From NCBI RefSeq assembly GCF_030065675.1, contig NZ_JASJDK010000006.1, forward strand, positions 41,104 through 105,103: a DNA stretch of 64,000 nucleotides, in the 5' to 3' direction. Source of the stretch: Mastigocoleus sp. MO_188.B34. Lineage in GTDB: Bacteria > Cyanobacteriota > Cyanobacteriia > Cyanobacteriales > Nostocaceae. Position 1 is the first letter of the stretch, and each line of letters opens with the position of its first letter. Both the position numbers and the translations under genes were made by a program. This document shows positions 17,630 to 26,656 of the stretch, one piece after another. The notes under the pieces are model-generated. The model searched no databases. It saw nothing but the letters and a program-made list of their open reading frames with translations, and was not told where the DNA came from.

Positions 17630-18727
17630 ATGACCAATGCTTCTAGAGAATTATATTTACCAGATTTTGATGTCCTGATTAATAAATCGCCGATTCCCCT
17701 GGATGCAGAGTTACAACTGATTCGCATTACAGTTGATGAGGATGTAAATATACCTAGTATGTTTACTTTAGAATTTGCTGGGCTAGACGAGCGACCATTA
17801 CCTGATATTCCGATTATTGACAAACCAAATCTATTTGAGATCGGTGGTGAAATTACAGTAAAGCTGGGTTACCATCACGGTAAAATAGAAGAGGTAATCG
17901 TAGGCGAGATAATTGCTTTAGAACCAGAGTTTCATTTCCAATTGCCGCCTAGCTTAAGGGTGCGGGGCTATGATCGCCGCCATCGGCTACAGAGGGGTTC
18001 TAAAACTCGAACATTTCTGAACAAAAAAGACAGCGATATTGCAAGGAAAATAGCTCAAGAGGCGAAGTTAACTCCCGAGGTCGTGGATAGTAAAATATCC
18101 CATGAGTATGTGCTGCAAGCAAATCAAACAGATTGGGAATTTTTGCAAGCTCGTGCTTGTCAGATTCAGTATGAAGTGGTTGTAGAAGACAAAAAGCTAT
18201 TTTTCCGACCGGTGAGCAATGACAAGCCCGAAATTATGACTTTAACCTTCATGGATGATTTGCTGGAGTTCTATCCTTTTGTCTCTGCTATGGGTCAAGT
18301 TGACGAGATTACTGTGCAAGGATGGGATCCCTTGCAAAAAAAACAAAAAATCGTCGGACGCGGTAACAAAGAAGTTTCTAAGATGGGTGGTAAAAAAACT
18401 GGAGCGGCGCAAAGTCAAGCAGCTTTTAGCAAAGCTACTGGCGTTTGGACTTCTCACCCGGTTAGGACTGAACAAGAAGCTGAACAACTTGCTAAAGCTA
18501 ACTTTAATGCTGGGATACTAAGTTTTATTACAGGTGAAGGACTTTGTCACGGACGCACAGATTTAAAAGCAGGCAAAGTTATCAAAATTGATGGTGAACG
18601 AATTGGGAAACAGTACCGAGGACAATATTATGTCACTAAAGTAAATCATCGTCTCAACATTAGGACTAGTCGCTATGGACAAGGTGGTTACTACACTCAT
18701 TTCACTTTCCAACGAAATGCTTTTTAG
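17630..18727 (+). CDS. CIS hub protein, gpD/gp27-like (N-terminal half of a VgrG/Pvc8)
   Basis: 365 residues of the phage late control D family. Motifs include DAELQLIRITVDEDVNIPSM near the N-terminus, SLRVRGYDRRHRL (about 107-119), DSDIARKIAQEAKL and DWEFLQARACQIQYE (about 169-183), and a C-terminal YRGQYYVTKVNHRLN. In Pvc8 and VgrG this hub is fused to the OB-fold spike; here the spike is a separate gene 116 bp downstream, an arrangement like phage P2. A trimer would form the central baseplate hub on which the tube is built. ATG 17630 follows AGGAGG. Confidence 0.93.
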   Translation: MTNASRELYLPDFDVLINKSPIPLDAELQLIRITVDEDVNIPSMFTLEFAGLDERPLPDIPIIDKPNLFEIGGEITVKLGYHHGKIEEVIVGEIIALEPEFHFQLPPSLRVRGYDRRHRLQRGSKTRTFLNKKDSDIARKIAQEAKLTPEVVDSKISHEYVLQANQTDWEFLQARACQIQYEVVVEDKKLFFRPVSNDKPEIMTLTFMDDLLEFYPFVSAMGQVDEITVQGWDPLQKKQKIVGRGNKEVSKMGGKKTGAAQSQAAFSKATGVWTSHPVRTEQEAEQLAKANFNAGILSFITGEGLCHGRTDLKAGKVIKIDGERIGKQYRGQYYVTKVNHRLNIRTSRYGQGGYYTHFTFQRNAF

Positions 18728-18744
18728 TTATTAGTAGTTATTTA

Positions 18745-18773
18745 GGGAACAGAGAACAGGGAACAGGGAACAG
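18745..18773 (+). repeat. Heptamer tandem array (GGGAACA)x4
   Basis: Four 7-bp units (GGGAACA, GAGAACA, GGGAACA, GGGAACA) lie in the 116-bp gap between hub and spike genes. Short tandem heptamers like this are common between genes in Nostocales. It interrupts an otherwise tightly packed operon. Confidence 0.8.
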
Positions 18774-18843
18774 AAAAGAAAGAATATTAGATATACCTCA
18801 GTTATTTGAGAAAGGCTGCAAGTATTTAGGGAGTATAACAATC

Positions 18844-19515
18844 GTGAGTTTATTTGATGTAATAGTTGACACACAGAAACAGCAGAAAATGTCCCAGAAG
18901 ATTTATGGGGTAGTAATTGGAATTGTTAGCAACAACAAAGACCCAGAAAAGCTTGGGCGGGTAAAAGTAAAATTCCCTTGGCTCAGCGATAATGATGAGA
19001 GCTATTGGGCACGGATCGCTACACCAATGGCTGGTCCAAAACGCGGTATTTACTTTATCCCAGAAATTGATGATGAAGTCCTTGTTGTTTTTGAACATGG
19101 AGACTTACGTTTTCCTTACATTCTTGGTGCTCTGTGGAACGTTAAAGATATTCCTCCTCCAGAGGCAAAACAAGATGGGAAAAATAATATTCGCCTGATT
19201 AAATCTCGCAGTGGTCATATAATTTCTTTTGATGATACAAATGGGCAAGAAAATATTGAAATTCTTGATAAAACCAAAAGCAATAGCATAAAAGTTGATA
19301 CTAAATCTAATACTATTACCATCAAAACAGACAAAGATATTAAACTATCAGCTCCTCGAGGTGTTATTCAATTAGATGCCCACAAAATAAAAATAAACTC
19401 CACAGATACAACTGATATTACAGCAGTAGCTGATATGAATATTAAGGCTACCGGCAAGGATGCCAATACAATTATCAAAAGCGGAACAGGAAAAGCAAAG
19501 ATATGTCTTAATTAG
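18844..19515 (+). CDS. CIS central spike with gp5/VgrG OB-fold and beta-helix
   Basis: 223 residues. The OB-fold (about 20-105) shows IYGVVIGIVSNNKDPEKLGR, VKVKFPWLSD, YWARIATPMAGP and the strongly conserved PEIDDEVLVVFEHGD and YILGALWN. Residues 120-223 are a repetitive Ile/Asp/Lys pattern (KTKSNSIKVDTKSNTITI, KTDKDIKLSAP) expected of a triple-stranded beta-helix needle. It punctures the target membrane together with the PAAR tip. GTG 18844 is preferred because GGGAG lies about 12 bp upstream; the internal ATG at residue 16 is an alternative start. Confidence 0.93.
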   Translation: MSLFDVIVDTQKQQKMSQKIYGVVIGIVSNNKDPEKLGRVKVKFPWLSDNDESYWARIATPMAGPKRGIYFIPEIDDEVLVVFEHGDLRFPYILGALWNVKDIPPPEAKQDGKNNIRLIKSRSGHIISFDDTNGQENIEILDKTKSNSIKVDTKSNTITIKTDKDIKLSAPRGVIQLDAHKIKINSTDTTDITAVADMNIKATGKDANTIIKSGTGKAKICLN

Positions 19516-19573
19516 TTAATAGTTAATATTGATGAATTCTGAATTCCTAATTATTGATTAGAGGTTAGAAATT

Positions 19574-19966
19574 ATGGGCAGACCAGCAGCAAGAAAATGC
19601 GATGTAATATTTGCAATCGATATACACCTTGTAATGGCAGTGCCACTTCCTTCACCTGTACCTACACCTTTACCATTCTTTGGCAATATCAATGGTAATG
19701 TCAGTTCCAATGTCGAAATCATGGGAAAGCCAGCAGCTACTGTAGATAGTACCGCTAAGAATAAGCCATCACATACTGTTCCAAGTCCAGCTTTTTTTGT
19801 AAGGCCACCTACTAATAAAGGCTCGGTCGCATCGGGTAGTTCCACAGTCATAATTAACGGTAAAGAGGCAGCAAGACTTGGCGATAGGGCTAAAACTTGC
19901 AGCGATCCAGTGCCACTAGTAAGTGTAGTAATTGGGACAGGTACAACAGTCTTTATTGGTGGTTAG
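19574..19966 (+). CDS. PAAR-type spike tip protein
   Basis: 130 residues with the PAAR layout: MGRPAARKCDV at the N-terminus, VEIMGKPAAT (48-57), SVASGSSTVIINGKEAARLGD, here VIINGKEAARLGD (about 93-105), and the final strand VVIGTGTTVFIGG. The conical tip binds a metal ion and caps the spike trimer. There is no C-terminal extension, so this PAAR carries no fused toxin. It follows the spike gene by 58 bp and precedes gp25 by 13 bp. Confidence 0.93.
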   Translation: MGRPAARKCDVIFAIDIHLVMAVPLPSPVPTPLPFFGNINGNVSSNVEIMGKPAATVDSTAKNKPSHTVPSPAFFVRPPTNKGSVASGSSTVIINGKEAARLGDRAKTCSDPVPLVSVVIGTGTTVFIGG

Positions 19967-19979
19967 TAAGGAGAATAAG

Positions 19980-20381
19980 ATGTCTAAAACATTTTTGGGA
20001 AAGGGTTTAGGCTTTCCGGTAACGGTAAATGATAATAGCATACTAGCAGAAGCCGCCTTTGAAGAAAGCATTCGCCAGTCAATTTGGATAATCCTTGCTA
20101 CAGCCAAAGGTGAACGAGTGATGCGCCCAGATTTTGGCTGTGGAATTTATGATTTAGTGTTTGAAGTCAATTCACCTTCTACAGTTGGTAAGGTATCTCA
20201 AGCTGTGCGAGAAGCTTTGCTGAGGTTTGAACCACGTATTGACGTGCTAGATGTGCAAGTAACTTCAGTGTCAGACTTTGAAGGAGAAAAGCTACTAATC
20301 AATATTGACTATCAAGTTCGGGCTACCAATAACGTTTTTAACCTAGTTTATCCCTTTTATCTGGAAAGGAGTGTAAGCTGA
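19980..20381 (+). CDS. gp25-like baseplate wedge protein
   Basis: 133 residues of the gp25/IraD lysozyme-like family: LGKGLGFPVTVN, EESIRQSIWIILATAKGERVM, RPDFGCGIYDLVFE (about 51-64, the conserved 'RP.FG' and E core) and the C-terminal VRATNNVFNLVYPFYL. It forms part of the baseplate wedge core bundle that contacts the sheath and primes sheath assembly. ATG 19980 follows AAGGAG; the TTG at 19932 lies inside the PAAR gene. Its stop codon overlaps the next start (TGATG), so the two wedge genes are translationally coupled. Confidence 0.93.
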   Translation: MSKTFLGKGLGFPVTVNDNSILAEAAFEESIRQSIWIILATAKGERVMRPDFGCGIYDLVFEVNSPSTVGKVSQAVREALLRFEPRIDVLDVQVTSVSDFEGEKLLINIDYQVRATNNVFNLVYPFYLERSVS

Positions 20382-23300
20382 TGCCACAACCACCACCGAT
20401 TGACTCTCGCACGGCAAAGGATATTGCCGAACAGGTGCAAAATCTGTTACCACAATATACACAAAATTTTGAAGAGGCTAACGGCGATCGCCAACTCCAA
20501 GGAATTAGTGCTGCACTGGTTAATATCTTTGCTCGTTATGCCGAAATTATTATTCAACGTCTCAATAAAGTACCGTATAAAAACTTCTTAGCATTTCTGG
20601 ACCTATTAGGTGTTTCACAGACACCACCTCAACCAGCTAGAGCACCTTTGTTGTTTACGTTAGCAACTGATAGTGACGTTGATGCTTTTGTACCTGCTGG
20701 AACTCAGGTGGCAGTACTACTTGATGATGATGAAAGTCAACAAGTCATTTTTGAAACAGAACGTGACTTAGTAGTTACCGCAGCACAATTGAAATATATT
20801 TTTGTACGCGAACCAGAAAAAGATTTTTACAGTAATTATACTAATGATAATATAACTACTTATAACAATGAAAATGTTCAAGAAGTTTCAGCTTTTGAAG
20901 GTCAAAAACCGATTGAGCATTACTTCGATATTATTAATAACACTCTATTAAAGCACTCTGATTTGCAAACTTTAACTTTGGGTTTTGAGTTAGAGGAAAA
21001 CTTGCAAAATCCAGAAATCCGTTTAGCATGGGAAGTTTGCAATGGATTGCAATGCTTCTCCATTCCTAGTTCGAATATTGAAGACCAAACGTCCAATTTG
21101 ACTAGAAGCGGTACAATTATCTTTAACAATTTTAACGAAGTTAGCAAAGAAATTTATCAGTTAGATAATTCAGATGATTTAGATAATTTAGATAATTTAG
21201 ATAACTTAAACACAAAATATTTGTTGCGTTGTCGATCGCAAACTCCTATTTTTTCTAGTTCTCAAGTATCTTTTATTAATAATGTCAATTTGCAAGCAAC
21301 ATTCGATCATACACAACAGCGGATAGAACAAGCATTTACCAACTTATTATCAATCGATTTGAGTAAACCTTTTTTTCCATTTGGAGAAGAACCCAAATTT
21401 GGTGATACACTATATCTTGCAAACCAAGAAGCTTTTTCAAAAAGTGGTGCTACTGTCACTCTCCATATAAACTTAGCAGATCTCGCATCTGCTGGAATAC
21501 CATTACCCATCGAAAACAAAGACCCAAATGCAACATTAGAATGGGAGATTTGGACTGATAAAGGATGGTTTTCTGTAGGAACTTCTACAGCAGAAGATAC
21601 GGAAGATCCGCCACCTTTATCACCGCCAGAGGTAACATTTCGGGATGAAACTAGAGCCTTTACATTTTCAGGTTCTAATCCAAACTCTGACCCAGTCGTA
21701 GAATTTATTTTACCTGAAAGCGAAAACTTGCAGCCAACAACTGTTAATGGAATTGAGAACTTTTGGCTGCGAGTGCGGATCAAGTCTGGTAATTATGGTG
21801 AAGATGCTCATTACGAAAGAGATGAGAACACTTTTGGAGGATTTAGTTTAGTCCCTGCAAGTTTCAAACCACCATTAATTAATTCGTTAAAAGTTGACTA
21901 TACCTTAACAACTTCACCGCAGCTACCTGAGACTATAGAAACCTACAACGATTTCAGTCGCCAGCAAATAATTCCTCCTGATTCCAGCTTTGAACCATTC
22001 CAACCTACTACTGATACTCAAGCAACTCTCTATTTAGGTCTTAGCATACCAGAGAATCGTCTCAGTTTTCCGAACCGGACTATCAGCATTTACTTCCAAA
22101 TGGCGGATGTACTTTATAATCCAGATTTAACAACTAACAATTCCTCAGCCAATTCCTTACCTTCGAAATCATCACCACGTTTAACTTGGGAATATTGGAG
22201 TAAAGAAACTAATAAATGGACAAATTTGTTTGTGCAAGATGAGACTGAAGGATTGACTCATTCAGGATTAGTGGAATTTTTACCACCAGAAGATTTTGGT
22301 GACAAAAAAGAATTTGACTTACCAGAAAATCTTTACTGGTTGCGGGTGCATCGGGAACCAGATAGGAGTGAATATTCTCAACAACCATTATTAAAACGAG
22401 TATTGCTAAACACAACGAGCGCAATCCAAGCCCTAACGATCGCAAATGAGATTCTCGGTTCTAGCAACGGTTCAGAAAATCAAAGCTTTAACACTACCCA
22501 GTCACCAGTACTTGAGGGAGAATATCTGGAAGTAAAAGAGCCAGAAATGCTCAGAGATGAAGAACAAGAAAGTATCAAAAAAGTACATGGTGAGAATGCA
22601 ATTTCCGAAGTACTTGATGAAACTGGACGACCAGAAGAAATTTGGGTGCGCTGGAGTGAAGTTGCAGATTTTTACAGTTCCCGAAGCCGTGATCGCCACT
22701 ATATCATCGACCGTAACTCAGGAGAAATTCGCTTTGGTGATGGTTTAAGAGGACTCATCCCTCCACTTGGAGTTGCAAACGTGCGGATGAGAAGATATCA
22801 AGCTATAGGAGGTGCAGCAGGTAACCAACCCGAAAACACTATTGTCCAACTTCAAACCACTATTCCTTATATAGATTCAGTTACTAATCCAGAAGCAGCA
22901 ACAGGAGGTGCTGATGTGCAAACATTAGATTCTTTAATAGAACTAGGACCACGTACTGTGCGTCATGGGGGACGTGCAGTTACCTTTGAAGACTATGAAG
23001 ACCTCGCAATGCAAGCGACATCAGAAGTTGCACGAGCAAAAGCTATACCGCTACTTAATCTTAAGGACAACCCGGTAGATATAAATTTACCTAATCTAGC
23101 CCCCAAAGCTCCTGGGCAGGTAAGTATTATTATTGTGCCACGCTCTATGAATATTAAACCCTTGCCTAGTTTGGAACTACTCAAACGCGTTCAGGAATAT
23201 CTGGAAACTTATGCTATTGCAACAGCAAAAATCAAGGTATTTGGCCCACTATATATAAAGGTAAATGTCAGCGCAAGGATCGTTCCCAAATCTCTAGAAG

Positions 23301-23587
23301 AAGCTAACAAAGTCCAAAAAGCAGTCAAACAAGCCTTAACTCGCTTCCTACACCCTCTAACTGGTGGGTTTGATGGTAAAGGTTGGGCATTTGGTAGGTA
23401 TCCTTATAAATCAGATTTTTATGCTTTACTCGAAGCAGTTCCGGGGGTCGATCATGTTCGTAGCCTAATCATAAATGAAGAAGAAGAGCAACCAAAAGTT
23501 AAAAATACAGGTCGCTTTCTTGTTTATTCTGGTATGCACGAAATAAATATGTTGCTTGAACCTGATGAAGGACTATCAGCAAGATAG
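20381..23587 (+). CDS. Large baseplate J/gp6-like wedge protein (Pvc11-like)
   Basis: 1068 residues. The N-terminus (DIAEQVQNLLPQYT, ISAALVNIFARYAEIIIQRL) is the helical part that packs with gp25; the middle 700 residues are beta-rich insertions; the C-terminal baseplate-J region shows SGEIRFGDGLRGLIPP (about 781-796), YQAIGGAAGNQ, LGPRTVRHGGRAVTFEDYED and SEVARAKAIP. Wedge dimers of this protein build the baseplate ring and trigger sheath contraction. A small Asp-Asn-Leu stutter (DNLDNLDNLDNLN, about 264-276) reflects an AT-rich 9-bp repeat near 21170-21200. Coupled to gp25 by a 1-bp overlap. Confidence 0.93.
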   Translation: MPQPPPIDSRTAKDIAEQVQNLLPQYTQNFEEANGDRQLQGISAALVNIFARYAEIIIQRLNKVPYKNFLAFLDLLGVSQTPPQPARAPLLFTLATDSDVDAFVPAGTQVAVLLDDDESQQVIFETERDLVVTAAQLKYIFVREPEKDFYSNYTNDNITTYNNENVQEVSAFEGQKPIEHYFDIINNTLLKHSDLQTLTLGFELEENLQNPEIRLAWEVCNGLQCFSIPSSNIEDQTSNLTRSGTIIFNNFNEVSKEIYQLDNSDDLDNLDNLDNLNTKYLLRCRSQTPIFSSSQVSFINNVNLQATFDHTQQRIEQAFTNLLSIDLSKPFFPFGEEPKFGDTLYLANQEAFSKSGATVTLHINLADLASAGIPLPIENKDPNATLEWEIWTDKGWFSVGTSTAEDTEDPPPLSPPEVTFRDETRAFTFSGSNPNSDPVVEFILPESENLQPTTVNGIENFWLRVRIKSGNYGEDAHYERDENTFGGFSLVPASFKPPLINSLKVDYTLTTSPQLPETIETYNDFSRQQIIPPDSSFEPFQPTTDTQATLYLGLSIPENRLSFPNRTISIYFQMADVLYNPDLTTNNSSANSLPSKSSPRLTWEYWSKETNKWTNLFVQDETEGLTHSGLVEFLPPEDFGDKKEFDLPENLYWLRVHREPDRSEYSQQPLLKRVLLNTTSAIQALTIANEILGSSNGSENQSFNTTQSPVLEGEYLEVKEPEMLRDEEQESIKKVHGENAISEVLDETGRPEEIWVRWSEVADFYSSRSRDRHYIIDRNSGEIRFGDGLRGLIPPLGVANVRMRRYQAIGGAAGNQPENTIVQLQTTIPYIDSVTNPEAATGGADVQTLDSLIELGPRTVRHGGRAVTFEDYEDLAMQATSEVARAKAIPLLNLKDNPVDINLPNLAPKAPGQVSIIIVPRSMNIKPLPSLELLKRVQEYLETYAIATAKIKVFGPLYIKVNVSARIVPKSLEEANKVQKAVKQALTRFLHPLTGGFDGKGWAFGRYPYKSDFYALLEAVPGVDHVRSLIINEEEEQPKVKNTGRFLVYSGMHEINMLLEPDEGLSAR

Positions 23588-23595
23588 CAATTTGA

Positions 23596-23630
23596 TTGCA
23601 TAAGTTAATTTTACTGGCAACTATAAATAA
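23596..23630 (+). promoter_or_regulatory. Conserved upstream motif, copy C
   Basis: GCATAAGTTAATTTTAC then CTATAAATAA, the same motif as copies A and B. It lies 9 bp after the large baseplate gene and about 130 bp before the next one, the biggest gap within the baseplate block, so it might start a second transcript. Confidence 0.4.
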
Positions 23631-23762
23631 TTTAAAAGCAAAGAATTTAAAGGCAAAGAACTTAGAAAGACTGCAAATATAAGATATTTTTCTCTATGAT
23701 TTTGGCAAGTCTTTTTAATATAAATTGACAATCTATCTGAGCAAATTAACATTGAATTTCTT

Positions 23763-24755
23763 ATGCCTCTCCCACTTCCCAATTTAGACGATCGCACCTA
23801 TGAAGACTTAGTTCAAGAAGCTCTGGGCTTAATTCCTACCTACGCCCCGGAGTGGACAAACCATAACCCCTCCGATCCCGGTATCACATTGATTGAATTA
23901 TTTGCCTATCTGAGCGAAATGCTACTTTATCGGCTCAATCGAGTCACAGATGCTAACAAGCTAAATTTCTTAAGATTGATTAATGGTCCTGATTGGAAGC
24001 CTAGTGAGCCACTTAACTTAGACAATGAAATTCGAGAAACCATCTTAAAGTTGCGTAGTCCTGATCGCTGTATCATGGATAAAGATTTTGAGACCTTAGT
24101 GCTACAAGCCCATTCCCAAGTTGCTCGTGCTCGTAGTATAGCCAATCGTAACCTAGAAAATCTGGAGTCTGAACGCCTATCAGAGATAGAAGAAAGAGCA
24201 GGATACATCAGTGTCATTATCGTTCCACATGTTGAAGAAACAAGCAATCAATTTCAGAACATCAATGAACTTCAACCTACGAGCAATCTCATTGAACAAG
24301 TCCGCGATTATCTAAAATCTCGACTGCTGTTAACTACAAAATTGCGTGTAGTAGGTCCCCATTATATTTATATTGGTATACATCTGAGGATTTTTCTTAA
24401 AGCCGATGCTTTAGAAGAAGATGTTAGTCCCCGTGTCAAAAATGCACTACAAGAATTTCTGCATCCTCTTCGAGGTGGTGAGAAAGGTAAGGGCTGGTCA
24501 TTTGGTCATCATGTTTATGTCTCTGAAATTTACCAGTTGCTTGATCAGCTACCAGGAGTAAATTATATTACCAGAATAGAGGATCATGATGAGTTGACAC
24601 TTAGAGAGCGGCAAGATCCAAAACAGGTAATTCAACATAGTGATCGACTACTCATAAATAAAAATAAGTGCTTGGTTGCACTGAAATTAAAGCCAGAAGA
24701 ACTTGTTATTTTAACTAAAGATAATATCGAGCTAGAATTTAAAACTTTTATTTAA
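23763..24755 (+). CDS. Compact baseplate J/gp6-like protein (Pvc12-type)
   Basis: 330 residues. The N-terminus LPNLDDRTYEDLVQEALGLI and WTNHNPSDPGITLIELFAYL is the standard opening of large putative baseplate assembly proteins, as is LYRLNRV; but after about 80 residues the sequence goes directly to the C-terminal part (DKDFETLVLQAHSQVARARS, ISVIIVPH, FLHPLRGGEKGKGWSFG). The whole central beta region present in the 1068-residue neighbour is missing. The shared C-terminal motif FLHPL.GG..GKGW.FG confirms paralogy with that neighbour. eCIS wedges use two such proteins as a heterodimer; the small one here is an unusually short version. No strong ribosome site precedes ATG 23763. Confidence 0.88.
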   Translation: MPLPLPNLDDRTYEDLVQEALGLIPTYAPEWTNHNPSDPGITLIELFAYLSEMLLYRLNRVTDANKLNFLRLINGPDWKPSEPLNLDNEIRETILKLRSPDRCIMDKDFETLVLQAHSQVARARSIANRNLENLESERLSEIEERAGYISVIIVPHVEETSNQFQNINELQPTSNLIEQVRDYLKSRLLLTTKLRVVGPHYIYIGIHLRIFLKADALEEDVSPRVKNALQEFLHPLRGGEKGKGWSFGHHVYVSEIYQLLDQLPGVNYITRIEDHDELTLRERQDPKQVIQHSDRLLINKNKCLVALKLKPEELVILTKDNIELEFKTFI

Positions 24756-24789
24756 AACTTTTATTTAAAACTTTTATTTAAAACATTTA
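24738..24789 (+). repeat. 13-bp tandem repeat across a gene end
   Basis: Four copies of TTTAAAACTTTTA (the last with one change) start inside the last codons of the compact baseplate gene and fill the whole gap to the tail protein I gene. The real stop (24753-24755) is in the second copy, so the array seems to have grown out of the gene's own 3' end. Confidence 0.85.
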
Positions 24790-24798
24790 TATAAAACT

Positions 24799-25503
24799 AT
24801 GACTTTCACCTTAACGAGAACCCCCAGTAGTTTGATGAATTATCTTCCTGGTATTTACCAAGAAGATCCGTTCCTTGGTCAGTTTATCCTAGCGTTTGAA
24901 AAGTTATTGCTAGGGACAAATGAAGAAGCGACATTTCCTACTTCTAAAGGACTCGAAGAAATCATTGCTTCTGGAGAACTTGAAGAAATTATTGCTAATG
25001 TTGCACTTTTGTTTGACCCACATCAAACACCTGAAGACTTTTTACCGTGGCTGGCTAGTTGGGCTGCTCTTACTTTAAGGGCTGACTTACCCCCCTTACA
25101 ACAACGGGATTTCATTGCCCAAATTATTCCACTTTATCGACGGCGAGGTACTAAAGAAAATCTACTGAAACTCTTGAAAATTTTTACAGTTACCCAACCA
25201 AAAATTGAGGAAATGGGAGATTTAGAATGTCGAATAGGTATCCACTCAACAGTTGGGGTAGATATGTATTTGGGTGGTGGACCACCACATTTTTTTCAGG
25301 TGACTGTAACTTTACCACAATTGGACAGTTCTTCTGAAGTTCAACGACAGTTAGAAATTGTCAAATCTCTGATTGAATTAGAAAAACCTGCTCACACTTA
25401 CTATGAGTTGAATCCTGAGTTCCCCAGTATGCAGATTGGAGTACACTCAACTATCGGCGCTGATACATTACTTGGTATTTGGCCCACAAATCAAAATTTG
25501 TAA
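24799..25503 (+). CDS. Phage tail protein I-like baseplate protein
   Basis: 234 residues of the gpI/TIGR02242-type family: SLMNYLPGIYQEDPFLGQFI (12-31), then DPHQTPEDFLPWLASWAALT and QQRDFIAQIIPLYRRRGTKE, which are the family's signature, and a C-terminal beta part with two related GVHSTIG/GIHSTVG loops. In phage P2, gpI joins the wedge to tail fibres. ATG 24799 comes straight after the 13-bp array, with no clear ribosome site, so expression may depend on the repeat-rich leader. It precedes the 347-residue protein by 16 bp. Confidence 0.92.
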   Translation: MTFTLTRTPSSLMNYLPGIYQEDPFLGQFILAFEKLLLGTNEEATFPTSKGLEEIIASGELEEIIANVALLFDPHQTPEDFLPWLASWAALTLRADLPPLQQRDFIAQIIPLYRRRGTKENLLKLLKIFTVTQPKIEEMGDLECRIGIHSTVGVDMYLGGGPPHFFQVTVTLPQLDSSSEVQRQLEIVKSLIELEKPAHTYYELNPEFPSMQIGVHSTIGADTLLGIWPTNQNL

Positions 25504-25519
25504 AAGGAGCTTTTAGACT

Positions 25520-26563
25520 ATGCCCGAAATTAAACGTCTTAACTACTTCAGAACTCAATTTTTAGAAGAAGGAGATTTTATAGATGAGCAAAAATATCAT
25601 CGTGACATGCGTCACCTACATAATAAGGAACTCCATGATTGGGGAATTGTTTCAGGGCTAGAAGTCAAAAAGACTGACGACCAAAAAATCTCAGTCAGCC
25701 CTGGCGTAGCGGTTGATCGAGAAGGACATGAAATTGTCCTGTCATCGGATCTAGGACCTAGAGAAATTAACCTCAGTGATCAAGACCAGTTTGGGAGAGA
25801 CGTTAATGTCTACATCATCATTCAATATGCCGAAGACAAAGATGAAGAAGACCGCCGCCAGTTAGGTGCTATAGATAATTATATCCGTATAACCGAACGT
25901 CCCAAGCTAAACGCTAGCAAAGACTCCCCTGCTGATGATGGCTCAGTGATCGTACTTGCATCGATTGAACTGGATACTAACGCTAACATTAGTAAAATCG
26001 ATGACTTAAGACGCAAATACGCCAGTTCTAGGATTGCCCCAGGTGCGATCGCAGACGAACAACTAGCACCTGAAATTTCCAATCAAATTACTGCTGCAAC
26101 TCAGTTTATTGCAAACTATGACCTCGGCAAGCGTGTTTTAACAAGTTCAATCACATTTGACGAAAACTCTCAATCTAGCGCACAAATATCAGTACCAAAT
26201 CTCGATTTTATACCAAGCTTAATATTAGTCGGAGGAATTTCTAGATGGACTTTAAGCGCTCAAGAATCTTATTCAGCCCCAATATCTGGCTTTGTCAACA
26301 ATCAATCAATTTTAGATCAACGCTGTTTTTGTTCTGGTGTGACAAAAATTTCTCCAGAAAAATGGCTACCTGTTGCCTCAGAGGGTCGTGATTTATGCGA
26401 TGTGACGTATACAGATCAAGTTGAAGATAAACAATCGAAATTGGTAGTAACAGCCTCTGTTTCAGCTAATGCAATGACCGTTCAGTTCAGAAGAAGTGTA
26501 CCTGATGGCTTTGATCCAATTGATCAATTTGAAATTAGACTATCTTTGCTGTGTCTGGGGTAA
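25520..26563 (+). CDS. CIS tail-periphery protein (fibre adaptor candidate)
   Basis: 347 residues. The N-terminus RLNYFRTQFLEEGDFIDEQ and KYHRDMRHLHNKELHDWGIV with VSGLEV is a pattern found in conserved proteins located between baseplate and fibre genes of many eCIS clusters. This part is followed by a VSPGVAVDREGHEIVL beta module, a linker (DDLRRKYASSRIAPGAIADE) and a C-terminal beta domain of about 120 residues. No enzyme motif is visible. An attachment role between wedge and fibre is inferred from order: gpI-like before, fibre after. The AAAAGGAG ribosome site precedes ATG 25520. Confidence 0.7.
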   Translation: MPEIKRLNYFRTQFLEEGDFIDEQKYHRDMRHLHNKELHDWGIVSGLEVKKTDDQKISVSPGVAVDREGHEIVLSSDLGPREINLSDQDQFGRDVNVYIIIQYAEDKDEEDRRQLGAIDNYIRITERPKLNASKDSPADDGSVIVLASIELDTNANISKIDDLRRKYASSRIAPGAIADEQLAPEISNQITAATQFIANYDLGKRVLTSSITFDENSQSSAQISVPNLDFIPSLILVGGISRWTLSAQESYSAPISGFVNNQSILDQRCFCSGVTKISPEKWLPVASEGRDLCDVTYTDQVEDKQSKLVVTASVSANAMTVQFRRSVPDGFDPIDQFEIRLSLLCLG

Positions 26564-26656
26564 CTGCTATAGCTATAAAAAAAATAACTTCAGCGGATTG
26601 AATTTAGGGCATTTTTTTAACATTAAACTGCAACAAATTAAGGAGTTTTAGACAAT

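Noticed and set aside
19574..19966. PAAR-fused toxin
   Set aside because: The protein ends directly after the PAAR fold, with no C-terminal extension.
21307..21783. 158-codon minus-strand frame
   Set aside because: Antisense to the large baseplate J gene; composition mirrors the sense strand.
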